NCBI GenBank assembly: GCA_003450735.1
Contig: DMEZ01000042.1
Coordinates: 24,387 to 82,639 of the forward strand
DNA: 58,253 nt
Reading direction: 5' to 3'
Source of the DNA: Elusimicrobiota bacterium
GTDB taxonomy: Bacteria > Elusimicrobiota > Elusimicrobia > UBA1565
In this document: positions 16,839 through 25,358 of the stretch, in pieces
How positions within the stretch are numbered: position 1 is the stretch's first letter
How the letters are laid out: the number at the start of each line of letters is the position of its first letter
The notes under the pieces: model-generated
What the model saw: the letters and a program-made list of their open reading frames with translations, nothing else
Databases searched by the model: none
What the model was told of the DNA's origin: nothing
Program-made: the position numbers and the translations under genes

Positions 16839-17550
16839 CGTCGGCGGCATCGAAAGGAGGTGCCAGCCTTTCATGTGAAATGGCTGGCACCTTCTTTTTA
16901 CTGAGCTGGCGCTCGGCGAGGATGCTGAGGCGGATGAGGCGCAGGGGCGTGTCCTTGTCGTCGTTGTCGAGCAGCCAGCGGCCGGGGCAGGCCGTCGCGT
17001 TGAAGTCCTTGTGCCCTAGGATCCGCTCCGGCGGGAAGCCGTAGGCCCAGCTCAGCCAGTCGGCCAGGTCGCGCAGGGCCTGGAGCTGCTTCCGGGTGGG
17101 ATGCTGGGCCTCGAAGTTCCCCATCACGGCGATGCCGATGCTCCCCGGGTTGTGGTCCTCGGTGTGGGCGCCCAGCGAGTCGAGCTTGCGGCCCTCCAGG
17201 ATGCGCCCCTCCCAGTCCACGAGGTAGTGGTAGCCGACGTCGTCCCAGCCGTTGACCGACATGTGCAGGCGCTGGACGGCCTTCGCGTGCTCCGCGGAAG
17301 CCTTCCAGCTCTCGGTGCCCCGCAGGAGCTTGACCGCGTCCTCGATGAGGATGTCGGTGTGGTGGACGATGATGCGCTCCTTCTTCTCGTCGGCTTCGAT
17401 GGGCTTGGCCTTCCGGGCGTTCCACTCCGAGCGAGCATGGACCTTGGGCCTGGCGGGGACCGCGGGAACGGCCGGGAAATCCGGGAGGTCCGCCGTCTGG
17501 GCAAAGCCAGGCGTCCCGGCGAGGAGCAGGAGAAGGGCCAGTCGCAGCAT
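16825..17550 (-). CDS. Secreted peptidoglycan amidase/PGRP-type protein
   Basis: 241 residues with a signal peptide (MLRLALLLLLAGTPGFAQ). The amidase_2/PGRP fold is clear: a KERIIVHHTDI strand with zinc-ligand His, HMSVNGWDDVGYHYLVDWEG, ARSEW near the N-terminus, GSIGIAVMGNF, and ILGHKDFNATACPG with the second zinc His and the CPG element. It should cleave the N-acetylmuramoyl-L-alanine bond. Its last 14 nt overlap the end of the convergent ompA-like gene, and its final 24 codons run through the ompA terminator hairpin, so the C-terminal tail may be a recent read-through extension. Confidence 0.9.
   Translation of the reverse strand: MLRLALLLLLAGTPGFAQTADLPDFPAVPAVPARPKVHARSEWNARKAKPIEADEKKERIIVHHTDILIEDAVKLLRGTESWKASAEHAKAVQRLHMSVNGWDDVGYHYLVDWEGRILEGRKLDSLGAHTEDHNPGSIGIAVMGNFEAQHPTRKQLQALRDLADWLSWAYGFPPERILGHKDFNATACPGRWLLDNDDKDTPLRLIRLSILAERQLSKKKVPAISHERLAPPFDAADVTWR
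16854..16899 (+). terminator. Strong Rho-independent terminator of the ompA-like gene
   Basis: A 15-bp stem (16854-16868 with 16882-16896, one G-U pair), continued inward by TTTC/GAAA, and followed by TTTTT (16895-16899). On the + strand it is a textbook terminator. It sits inside the 3' coding end of the convergent amidase gene; on the - strand it has no comparable U-tract. Confidence 0.88.
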
Positions 17551-17619
17551 CTCTACCGGTGAGTGTAGCCGCCGGGTCCTTCCGCCGGGAGTGCCGGACG
17601 GAGTGGTCCGGGCTGGGCC

Positions 17620-19686
17620 TCAGGGCCTACGGAGGGAGGGCAGGCAGAGCAGGGCGGCGGCGAGGCAGGGGAGGCCCGAGATGAGCAGGGCGGGCTTGAG
17701 GCCGAGCAGGGGGACGAGGGTGGACGCGCAGAGAGCGCCGCCCAGGCAGGAGCCCCAGAGGTCGCAGGCGTAGAGCCGGGAGGGCTCGTGGCGAGCGAGC
17801 GCGAGGGCCGGCGGGAAGGCCGCGCCGACCAGCGCGCCGACTCCGGCCTGCAGGCCGAGCAGCGCCCACAGCCCGCCGGCCCCCTCCAGCCGCACGAGCG
17901 TGCCGGCGGCCCGGGCGAGCCCCGCGGAGACGGCGGCGGCCGAGACCAGGAGCAGGAGGAGCACCCACGCCCCCCCTCTCACGGGCTTGAAGCAGGCTCC
18001 GCCCAGGGCCAGGCCCAGCATGAAGGAGGCGAAGAGCAGGCCCATCTGCCAGTGAAGAGCGCCGAGGGCCGACTGAGCGCAGAGCATCAGGGCGACCTCG
18101 AGCGTCATCCCCCAGAAGCCCATCGCGAAAAGGCCCATCAGGTCGTTCTCGCCCAGCCAATCCCTCCAGCGGCTCAGCACGAGGCCCAGGGCCCAGAGCA
18201 GCAGCAACAGGCTCGCGCAGGCGCCCAGCAGGTAGCCGGGGGAAACGAACTTCGAGAGCCACACCCGCCAGGTGATGAAGTAGGAGACGGGGTCCAGGTC
18301 GCTGTTCAACGAGGGCCGGCCGGCCTTCTCGATGCTTTGCTCCAGCCACTGCCTCCGCTGGGCATGCAGGAGGATGGGGAAGGCGGCGGGGACGAGGGCC
18401 GTGGTCTTGAGCCGGCGGGCGCGGTAGCGCGCCTCGAGCAGGGCCGGCGAGATGTCCAAGGGCTTCTCGGAGGCCAATACGAGCATCCGGCGGCCGGGGA
18501 CCAGCGCCACGCTGGGAAAGGCCTCGCGGACGGTCTTGAGCAGGCAGGCGGCGAGGTAGCCCTCCTCCGGAGACAGGTAGTTCTCGGAGGAGGGCACGGT
18601 GAAGGCCAGGATCCCGCCGGGCTTGAGCGCGGCCTTGGCCTCGCGGAAGAACTCGAGGGTGAAGAGCCGGTTGGCCGCGGCGTTGACCGGCTCGGGGACG
18701 GTCTGGAGGATGACGTCGTAGCGGCCGGGCGAACTCCGCAGGGCCTGCCGAGGATCCTCCTCGCGCAGGAGGACGCCGCGCCCGAGGGAGAGCATCCCCA
18801 GGACGGTCTCCGCCTTGCGGCCGTCGATCTCGGCGGCCTCGAGCGTCTCGGGCTTGTGCTTGAGGATCTCCGGCAAGGCCAGCAGGCCGGGCGTGCCGGC
18901 GACGAAGACGCTCTTGGGCTTGGGGTGCGCGAGCAGGGGCAGATGCGCCGTCTCCTCGCTGGAGGCGGGGTCGGGGACCTGCCCCGAGACGAAGCCGTCC
19001 TCGAGCAGGACCGTATGCCCGCCGCCCGAGGCGAGCGCGAACCGGCCGTAGGGGGTCTCGACCTCGCGCTCCAGGGCGTAGCGGGCGTAGCGCAGGCCGC
19101 GGCTCGGCAGGTCGCGCCAGAAACCGAGCGCGCAGGCGGCCGCGCAGAGCGCCCAGAGGCCCGCCCTCAGCCGACGGTCCTCCCGCCGGCCCGCCGCGGC
19201 CTCGGCCAGGAGCAGGAGCGCGCCGGCCGCGCAGGCGGCGCTCATGGGCCGCACCTTCCCGGCGAGCAGGAAGGTGAAAACGGCCCCGCCCGCGAACGCG
19301 CCCGCCGCCTCAAAGATGTAGAACGGGACGCTCATCACGCTCGCGCAGAACCAGCCGGCGCAGAGTCCCGCCGGGGCCGTGAGGGCGAGGCTCAAAGCCA
19401 GGATGGCGAAGAGCCCCGGCACGGCCCCCGCAGGCAGGAGCCGGGAGGCCTCGCGGGCGAGCAGGAGCGAGAGCGGCGCGGAGCAGACGCAGAGGGCGAG
19501 CGGGATGAGCGGCCGGCGGCTCTTGAAGTGGAAGCTGCCGACGCCCGACCAGAGGATCCAGCCCGAGAGCGCGAGGCCCAGCGAGAGCTCGTGGCCCAGG
19601 AAGAGGAAGGAGACCTCCCGGAGCACAAGCACCTGGGAGAGCAGGGAGAACGCTCCGAAAGCCGCCGCCAGCAGGGCCTGCCCCAC
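17620..19686 (-). CDS. Membrane-fused spermidine-synthase-like protein
   Basis: 688 residues from GTG at 19686, five bases after the ankyrin gene stop. About seven N-terminal transmembrane helices (residues 1-200) are followed by a soluble methyltransferase-like domain (about 210-440) and a second block of membrane helices (about 470-685). The soluble part follows the spermidine synthase layout (SVFVAGTPGLLALPEILKH, then RYDVILQTVPEPVNAAANRL and LKPGGILAFTVPS), but the usual GGGDG loop reads AGTPG and the catalytic Asp of the (D)xxDP motif is Glu (VPEP). It may be a non-polyamine or degenerate enzyme. No Shine-Dalgarno is visible, so coupling to the ankyrin gene is likely. Confidence 0.8.
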   Translation of the reverse strand: MGQALLAAAFGAFSLLSQVLVLREVSFLFLGHELSLGLALSGWILWSGVGSFHFKSRRPLIPLALCVCSAPLSLLLAREASRLLPAGAVPGLFAILALSLALTAPAGLCAGWFCASVMSVPFYIFEAAGAFAGGAVFTFLLAGKVRPMSAACAAGALLLLAEAAAGRREDRRLRAGLWALCAAACALGFWRDLPSRGLRYARYALEREVETPYGRFALASGGGHTVLLEDGFVSGQVPDPASSEETAHLPLLAHPKPKSVFVAGTPGLLALPEILKHKPETLEAAEIDGRKAETVLGMLSLGRGVLLREEDPRQALRSSPGRYDVILQTVPEPVNAAANRLFTLEFFREAKAALKPGGILAFTVPSSENYLSPEEGYLAACLLKTVREAFPSVALVPGRRMLVLASEKPLDISPALLEARYRARRLKTTALVPAAFPILLHAQRRQWLEQSIEKAGRPSLNSDLDPVSYFITWRVWLSKFVSPGYLLGACASLLLLLWALGLVLSRWRDWLGENDLMGLFAMGFWGMTLEVALMLCAQSALGALHWQMGLLFASFMLGLALGGACFKPVRGGAWVLLLLLVSAAAVSAGLARAAGTLVRLEGAGGLWALLGLQAGVGALVGAAFPPALALARHEPSRLYACDLWGSCLGGALCASTLVPLLGLKPALLISGLPCLAAALLCLPSLRRP

Positions 19687-19691
19687 TCGGT

Positions 19692-20261
19692 CTAGCGCTT
19701 CCGGGGGCCGGCCTTGCCGCCGCGCTCGCTCAGGAGCGCGGCCATCGACTTGTTCTTCCGGTACTGAGCCATGGCCAGCGGCGTCGCGCCGTTGCCGGCC
19801 CTGGCGTTCACGTCCGCGCCCTTCTCCAGCAAAAGCTTGGCCGTCTCGAGGTGCCCCGGCTTGCGGCCCTTGAGCGCCGCGTAGTGCAAAGGCGTGAAGC
19901 CCTCCTTCGTGCGGGCGTTCACGTCCGCGCCGTGGGCGAGGAGGATGCGCATCGCCTCGGGCTGGGCTTGGGAAGCCGCGACGTGCAGGGGCGTCCCTTC
20001 GTTGCCGTTGCGCACGTCGACGTCGACATGGTACTCGTCGAGCAGGAGCTTGATCGCGGCCAGCTGTCCCCGGCCGGTCGCCCAATGCAGCGGGGTCTTC
20101 CCCACCTCGTCCTTTTCGTAGAGGAGCTCCGCGTCCTTGTCCAGGAGCGCGCGGAGCTGCGCCAAGTCCCCGCTCTTGGCCGCCTCGTGGATCGGGTCCG
20201 CGAGGGCCGGCGCCGCCGCCAGGCACAGCGCCGCGCAGCAGCCGACGATCAGATCGCGCAT
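19692..20261 (-). CDS. Secreted ankyrin-repeat protein
   Basis: 189 residues with a signal peptide (MRDLIVGCCAALCLAAAPALA) and about four to five ankyrin repeats, e.g. GKTPLHWATGRGQLAAIKLL, GTPLHVAASQAQPEAMRILL and FTPLHYAALKGRKPGHLETA. ATG at 20261 follows AAGGAGG; the frame is open upstream but has no support there. Ankyrin repeats bind proteins; periplasmic ones often accompany stress or envelope enzymes. A -10-like TATCAT lies 24 nt before the start. The spermidine-synthase-like gene follows after 5 nt and is likely co-transcribed. Confidence 0.9.
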   Translation of the reverse strand: MRDLIVGCCAALCLAAAPALADPIHEAAKSGDLAQLRALLDKDAELLYEKDEVGKTPLHWATGRGQLAAIKLLLDEYHVDVDVRNGNEGTPLHVAASQAQPEAMRILLAHGADVNARTKEGFTPLHYAALKGRKPGHLETAKLLLEKGADVNARAGNGATPLAMAQYRKNKSMAALLSERGGKAGPRKR

Positions 20262-20409
20262 GTCCTTCCTCCTTGCCCAAGGACATGATACCGCATTGTC
20301 CGCGCTCCGCGCAGACACGGCGCGCGGATCGCGCAAGGGTCCTTGAGGGCAAGGCGGCCTGAGCCTTTGAGGGATGGCGCGATTGGGCCATTCGGCGCAT
20401 CCTGAACGT

Positions 20410-21804
20410 ATGGAACACACTCGATCTTGGAAGACCGCCGCGGCGCCGATGCTCCTGAGCGTCCTCTTCACCGCCTCCGTCTCGGCGCGCGAAGTCCCGA
20501 GGGTGAGCGCGCCTCAGCAGGAAGAGAAAGACCCGGACGTCAAGAAGGGCGACCCCAAAGACCTCATCAGCATGGGGATCCACCTCCAGGACCTCATCAT
20601 CGAGGAAGAGGGCAAGGAGAACAAGGTCGCCGGACTGGATTTCTTCATCGACCGGCTCCAGGCGGGGATCCGCACGACCGGCAACGACGTGCCGCGCAAC
20701 GACATCCTCGAGAACGCGGCCAAGGCGCGCGCCGAGCTCAAGGATTCCTACAACGGGCTCAAGGAAGCCGTGACCTTCCTGCTCGAGGCCCGGGACATCC
20801 TCATGAAGGTCGAAGAGGACCTCCTGCCCGCGGTCAAGATGAACTTCGAGAACTCCCAGCAGGTCCAGGGAGTCGTGGACAAGATGGTGGAGGCCGTCGC
20901 GGGCATGAAGTCCGATCCGCCGGACTCCAAGGGCATCAAGATCGACCACGCCCGCCTGTTCAACCTCGAGAACCCCGGCTACCTATTAGACCCCCTGCCG
21001 GAGCGCATCCAGCAGGCCGCCGAGAAGACCGCCCAGGCGAAGATCTATCTCGACGCCGTGAAGACCATGCACGGCCGCATCCAGACCCTCAAGCGCAAGG
21101 CCGCCGAGCTCGACGCGGTGGTCTACGAGCGTCTCTCCGAGCGCAAGACCGCGCTCCAGTCGGAGGCGGTGCCCTCCGATTCCCGCTCCGAGATGGTCAT
21201 CGCGAACGCCAACGAGTGGCTCAAGAAGACCGCCGACAAGGCCGGGAAGATCCAGGAAGCCCTCGAAGGCCTGAGCCGGCAGAGCGAGGGCCTGGAAAAG
21301 GCGGTCTCGGACGCGCAGAAGACCAACCTGCAGGTCCTCGAGGCCAGGGACAAGGCGGTGCAGAACGCCCCCAAGATCGAGAAGGAGGACCGGCGCATCC
21401 TCACCGAGTTCAAGCCGCCCTATCCCGGCGCCGTGGAAGAGGTCAAGAAACAGCTCGCGGCCGAGGCCGAGGGCTCGGCAAAGCGCGCGAAATGCGCCCG
21501 CTGCGAGGCCCTGAAGCTGGCCGCCGCGGCGACGGAGGCCCGCACATCCTCGATCGAGAGCTATCAGCAGGCCAAGACCGATCTGAAGAAGCTCCTGAAG
21601 GACGTGGGCGAGCGCAAGAAGGACGATTTGACGGACATCGTCGGCAGCAAGCGCATCGACGTCCCGGCCCCGCAGGGCCAGCGCCAGGCGGGCCGCAGCG
21701 CCCCGGGCGCCATGAAGAAGTCCCAGCCCGTCCCGCCGGACTTCCGGCGCGGCCTGGAGGCGGACGGGAGCAAGGACGTCCTGCTCCGCCAGCTCAGCCA
21801 GTAG
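20410..21804 (+). CDS. Secreted coiled-coil protein of unknown function
   Basis: 464 residues. ATG at 20410 is chosen because it gives a good signal peptide (TAAAPMLLSVLFTASVSA); an upstream in-frame ATG at 20374 would put 12 residues before it. The mature protein is almost all alpha-helical and charged, with long heptad-like stretches (about residues 150-400) and one CARC pair near residue 364. The C-terminus is Pro/Arg-rich. No domain recognised. It is divergent from the ankyrin gene and convergent with the 900-residue gene 6 bp away. Confidence 0.75.
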   Translation: MEHTRSWKTAAAPMLLSVLFTASVSAREVPRVSAPQQEEKDPDVKKGDPKDLISMGIHLQDLIIEEEGKENKVAGLDFFIDRLQAGIRTTGNDVPRNDILENAAKARAELKDSYNGLKEAVTFLLEARDILMKVEEDLLPAVKMNFENSQQVQGVVDKMVEAVAGMKSDPPDSKGIKIDHARLFNLENPGYLLDPLPERIQQAAEKTAQAKIYLDAVKTMHGRIQTLKRKAAELDAVVYERLSERKTALQSEAVPSDSRSEMVIANANEWLKKTADKAGKIQEALEGLSRQSEGLEKAVSDAQKTNLQVLEARDKAVQNAPKIEKEDRRILTEFKPPYPGAVEEVKKQLAAEAEGSAKRAKCARCEALKLAAAATEARTSSIESYQQAKTDLKKLLKDVGERKKDDLTDIVGSKRIDVPAPQGQRQAGRSAPGAMKKSQPVPPDFRRGLEADGSKDVLLRQLSQ

Positions 21805-21810
21805 CCGGTC

Positions 21811-24513
21811 CTAGCTCTTCCCCTTCCCGTCCCCCTTGCCCTTCCCCGCCTTGTCGAGCAGGTCGTCGATGACCTTCAGCGTGACCTGCCGCGAGATCTG
21901 CTTCATGTCGTGCGGGACGGCGGGGCCGGCCTCCCGCAGGAGGTCCAGCCGGATGCGCTGGAGGCGGCGCTCGACTTGGGCGTTGAGCGCGTCGAGGCGG
22001 GCGATCTCGCCTTCGTCCAGGATGCGGCCCTCGGCCTCCATGAGGTCGCGCAAGGCCAGGACTTCCTCGCGGGCGGCCTTGACCTCGTCGAATCGGCCGG
22101 CGCGGCGGCCCGTGGTGTCGGCGATGCGCAGCTTGAGGTAGTCCACGCTGCGCTGAGCGATCTGCTCGTCGAGGATGCTCAAGGCCAGCCTCAGCTCCAG
22201 CTCCTTGTGCCGTCGGCGCAGCTCCTCCAGGCGCTCGTCGGCCGCGGCCGGGCCCCGCTCGAGCAGTTCCTCGTTGAGCGCGGCGAGCTCCCGCTCCAGG
22301 GGGACGCGCTCCTCGCGCAGGCGCAGCACCGTCTCGGCCGCGCCCCGGAGCTGCACGATGGGCGAGTCCGAATGGTCCTCGACGACGAGTTCGCGGCTGT
22401 TCGGCCCCACCCGCACGCTCTGGCTGGCCATGGCCGTGAACGCCTCGATGCGCGAGGGGATGGCGAGGGAGCGGATGAAGTTCGGCACCGAGGCGATCGC
22501 CCGCACCAGCTTCTCCCACAAGTTCATGCGCGACCAGGGCTTGGAGCGGTTGAACAGCGGCGAGCCCAGGGCGGTGTTCGGGATGCGGTAGTGCTCGGGC
22601 CCGGCGTGGGCCGGCCGCTCGAAGCGGATGAGCCCGAAGTCCAGCGGGCCGATCTGGTTGGAGAGCAGGCTCCGCGAGAGGCCGGCGATGAACTCCACCG
22701 CCTTGTCGGCCGGGGCCTGGATGCCGGACTCGGCGATGGGGAAGCCGGCCGCCCGCAGGATCTGGGTGACCAGGCTGATGCAGTTGGTCTGGCCGTCGCG
22801 GTTGGTGAAGCTGTAGTTGTCCTCGCCCTGGAGGTGCTTCGCATTGATGGCCGCGGCCACGCGGCGCATGGCCGAGAGGCCCGCCGCGTCTACCGCCCCC
22901 TTCCAGATGAAGTCGAGCACCGGGGAGACCGCGGTCTCGGCCAAGGGGATGGCCTGGCCCGCGGCCCCGGGAAGGTACCAGAGGCCGTAAAGGTATTCGG
23001 CGAGCGTCATCTGGCGGCCGTCGCCCAGCCCCCCCGTGAAGGAGCCGCCGTCGTTGTACTGCACGGTCCAGACGAGGATCTTGCCATTCTCGTCGGTCAC
23101 CGCCATGCCGAAGTGGCCGAAGGCGTTGGCGTCGCCCTTGGACTTGACCCCGTTGCCGTTGGTCATCAGGAAGTGCACGTCATAGCGGCCTTTGGGCGAG
23201 GGCGGCACGGCGCGGCGCACGGCCTCCGCGACCTTGGGCTCGAAGTTTCGAACGGAGACGCCGCCCATCTCCATGAAGTTGTCCGGCAGGCGCTCAAGGC
23301 GCGTCGCCTGGGAGAGCGCTTCCCTGACGCTGGCGGCGCGGCCCTCCCCCTCCGGCCGGGCCAAAGCCACGTGCGGAGCCTCTTCCAGCCACCCCCCCCC
23401 GCGCAGGGCCACGTTGATGCCGGAGGCGTCCGGCGGGGCCTGGCGGGCCTTCCAGACCACCGGCAGGCTCTTGTGGTAGCCCATGCGCTTCATCAGCCCG
23501 ACCACCGCGGCCGTCTCCGGGTCGTCGGTGGAGAGCGCGTCGATGCCGTTCTCCTCGATGTAGGCGGCCAGGGCGTGCGCCTTCTTCCTGAGCTTCGCGG
23601 TCGTCCGGTCGTCGGCCTGGCCCGAGAGCCGCATCAGCGCCTTGGTGCCCAGGCGCATGAGGAGGCCCATGTCCTCGTCCTTCTTCGCCGCCCCGTGGCC
23701 TGACGCGTGCGCGGTCTCGAGGAGCTGGGCGAGGGCCATGCGGGAGCCTTCCATGGTCCCGTCGGCCGTGTCGATGGGCTCGGGCACCCCGCCGCCGGCG
23801 CCGACATCAAGATACCGGCGGTAGGGCAGTTTCAACGGGTCGCTGAGGACGAGGGGGTTCAGGGAGGCGCGCGGGATGTCCACGGAGACGTGCCGACGCC
23901 CGACGAAGCCGAAGGGCACGTCGCGCGCGAGCTCGAAGTCGCGCATCCTGCGGAAGACCTCGTAGAGCTCCTGGTTGGAGGTCAGAACGCACTCGGCCTT
24001 CTCGGCCTGCATGCGCTCGACGAGGGAGGTGAGGGCGTCCTTGCCCGTGTCCGGGCTCTCCTTCCCGTCTTCCCCCTTGGCCTGGGGCAGGAGGGCCTTC
24101 TCCTGGTAGGTCACGATCTCGACGCCGGGGTTCTCCTCCGCCACTCGGCGGAGCATGTCCCCGGAGCGCTCGAGCTGGGTTTTGTCCTCGAACACGAACC
24201 AGAGCTTCTTGACGGGGCCGGGATCCGCGAGTGTCCGGGTCACGGCGCCGGTCAGGGCTCCGAAGTCCGGCGCACGCGAGGGCACGGGCGCGGCGGCCAT
24301 GGCGGGAAGGATGCTCGGGCCCGAAGCGGGCGCGGAGAAGCGGCTGAAAGAGGAGCCGGGCAGGACGGGTAGGGTGAGCGCGCCGCCGACCTGCGCCGGA
24401 GCGAGCCCGGCCGCGGACGCCGGCGTCTGCACTTGGACCGCGGTCGCGTAAGCCGTCTGATGGGAGAGCGCCAGGACGCTCAGAAGCAAGGGGAATGAAT
24501 AGCGGTTCTTCAT
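21811..24513 (-). CDS. Large secreted protein with permuted NlpC/P60-like cysteine peptidase features
   Basis: 900 residues with a signal peptide (MKNRYSFPLLLSVLALSHQTAYA). After an Ala/Pro-rich linker and a Rossmann-like KKLWFVFEDKTQLERS region, residues about 395-620 hold a FGHFGMAVTDENGKILVW segment with a candidate catalytic His and later TNCISLVTQILRAAG with a candidate Cys. The His-before-Cys order is that of circularly permuted NlpC/P60 (YiiX-like) peptidases. The last 250 residues are charged coiled coil ending in a Lys/Gly tail. Peptidase activity is inferred from the two motifs; function unknown. A -10-like TAGAGT lies 7 nt before the ATG with no Shine-Dalgarno. Confidence 0.75.
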   Translation of the reverse strand: MKNRYSFPLLLSVLALSHQTAYATAVQVQTPASAAGLAPAQVGGALTLPVLPGSSFSRFSAPASGPSILPAMAAAPVPSRAPDFGALTGAVTRTLADPGPVKKLWFVFEDKTQLERSGDMLRRVAEENPGVEIVTYQEKALLPQAKGEDGKESPDTGKDALTSLVERMQAEKAECVLTSNQELYEVFRRMRDFELARDVPFGFVGRRHVSVDIPRASLNPLVLSDPLKLPYRRYLDVGAGGGVPEPIDTADGTMEGSRMALAQLLETAHASGHGAAKKDEDMGLLMRLGTKALMRLSGQADDRTTAKLRKKAHALAAYIEENGIDALSTDDPETAAVVGLMKRMGYHKSLPVVWKARQAPPDASGINVALRGGGWLEEAPHVALARPEGEGRAASVREALSQATRLERLPDNFMEMGGVSVRNFEPKVAEAVRRAVPPSPKGRYDVHFLMTNGNGVKSKGDANAFGHFGMAVTDENGKILVWTVQYNDGGSFTGGLGDGRQMTLAEYLYGLWYLPGAAGQAIPLAETAVSPVLDFIWKGAVDAAGLSAMRRVAAAINAKHLQGEDNYSFTNRDGQTNCISLVTQILRAAGFPIAESGIQAPADKAVEFIAGLSRSLLSNQIGPLDFGLIRFERPAHAGPEHYRIPNTALGSPLFNRSKPWSRMNLWEKLVRAIASVPNFIRSLAIPSRIEAFTAMASQSVRVGPNSRELVVEDHSDSPIVQLRGAAETVLRLREERVPLERELAALNEELLERGPAAADERLEELRRRHKELELRLALSILDEQIAQRSVDYLKLRIADTTGRRAGRFDEVKAAREEVLALRDLMEAEGRILDEGEIARLDALNAQVERRLQRIRLDLLREAGPAVPHDMKQISRQVTLKVIDDLLDKAGKGKGDGKGKS

Positions 24514-24520
24514 GGGCCCC

Positions 24521-24526
24521 ACTCTA
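24521..24526 (-). promoter_or_regulatory. -10 element of a probably leaderless transcript
   Basis: TAGAGT on the - strand, 7 nt before the ATG of the 900-residue protein gene; no clear -35 and no Shine-Dalgarno. Confidence 0.4.
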
Positions 24527-24630
24527 TCACAGGGGCCTGGAAGCCGATAGCGGCGGGGGTCCCAGGCCCTCGGCGCCAATCGGCGCACGCCGGCCTGGGA
24601 CGGAAGGCCTACCCCGCTTTCGCGTTTAGG

Positions 24631-24636
24631 TATAAT
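24631..24636 (+). promoter_or_regulatory. -10 element of a probably leaderless transcript
   Basis: A perfect TATAAT, 7 nt before the ATG at 24644. The transcript would begin at or next to the start codon. Confidence 0.55.
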
Positions 24637-24643
24637 CCGGCCC

Positions 24644-25108
24644 ATGAGATGGCTCCGCGCCGCGCTGGTCGTCGCTCTGCTCGGGTTCCTGGCCTGGCTG
24701 GCCCTGCGCAAGCAGCTCGCCTACGCGAAGCTCGTTTCCCGGATCAGCCGCACGGAGGAGTTCCTCGTCCCCATCGAAGCCGGAAGCCTGCTCGCGCTCT
24801 CGAGCGCGGCCGCCTCCGGGCTTCCGGCCGCGGGCCTGAAGCCCGTATTCGTCTACGCGCAGGCCTCCTTCGAGGGGCGGACCCTGACGGTGCGGCCCGC
24901 CTACACGGAAAAGCAGGCCCCCGAAGGGCCGATGATGACGATGAAGCCGATGGGCTTCCTGCTCTCGGCAGCCGCGGACCCGAAAGCGGAGGGGGTCGCC
25001 ATCAACCCGGGCGCCGCCGCCGCGCCCTTCTCATCGACGCTCGACGCGGCAGCGACGCGGCGCGTGATCGGTTCGCTCCAACGCCGGGGCTTCGGCGAGA
25101 AGGATTAA
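24644..25108 (+). CDS. Single-pass membrane-anchored protein of unknown function
   Basis: 154 residues. One N-terminal transmembrane helix (about residues 5-22, AALVVALLGFLAWLALRK) is followed by an outer domain of about 130 residues with no recognised motif and a Met-rich patch (PMMTMKPMGF). A perfect -10 TATAAT lies 7 nt before the start, which supports this ATG. It is divergent from the 900-residue secreted protein gene. Confidence 0.7.
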   Translation: MRWLRAALVVALLGFLAWLALRKQLAYAKLVSRISRTEEFLVPIEAGSLLALSSAAASGLPAAGLKPVFVYAQASFEGRTLTVRPAYTEKQAPEGPMMTMKPMGFLLSAAADPKAEGVAINPGAAAAPFSSTLDAAATRRVIGSLQRRGFGEKD

Positions 25109-25191
25109 GCCCCCTCTCGAGCGCCCGGGCGCGGCAGGATGCCGTCACGCGGGTTTTCCAAGACCGTCACGCGGCTGTCATGCGCCGCGGG

Positions 25192-25197
25192 TACACT
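25192..25197 (+). promoter_or_regulatory. -10 element before a small ORF
   Basis: TACACT, 6 nt before the ATG at 25204; the same spacing recurs at other single genes in this window. Confidence 0.35.
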
Positions 25198-25203
25198 GTC
25201 CTC

Positions 25204-25314
25204 ATGAACGATAATGACAACACCGCCCTTCGAGGGCTCCTGAAAGGCCTGGCCTTCTCCGCGGCCGTGACCGGCGTCTTCGTCGCCGCGATGCTGGCCG
25301 TCCGCATCTTCTAG
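25204..25314 (+). CDS. Candidate 36-residue membrane microprotein
   Basis: ATG at 25204 opens a 36-residue ORF: an acidic/polar start (MNDNDNTALRG) and one hydrophobic helix (about residues 15-34) ending in ISVRIF-like residues (AVRIF). It lies alone between two genes, and a -10-like TACACT sits 6 nt upstream. Charge pattern and promoter spacing argue for a real gene; length is too short for certainty. Confidence 0.4.
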   Translation: MNDNDNTALRGLLKGLAFSAAVTGVFVAAMLAVRIF

Positions 25315-25358
25315 CTCCGGGAGAAGGTCCCCGCCGGTCTTTGCTAAAGTATGGGCCC

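Noticed and set aside
19687..20949. N-terminal 421-codon extension of the spermidine-synthase-like frame
   Set aside because: It runs across the ankyrin gene in another frame; membrane-domain homology begins only at the GTG at 19686.
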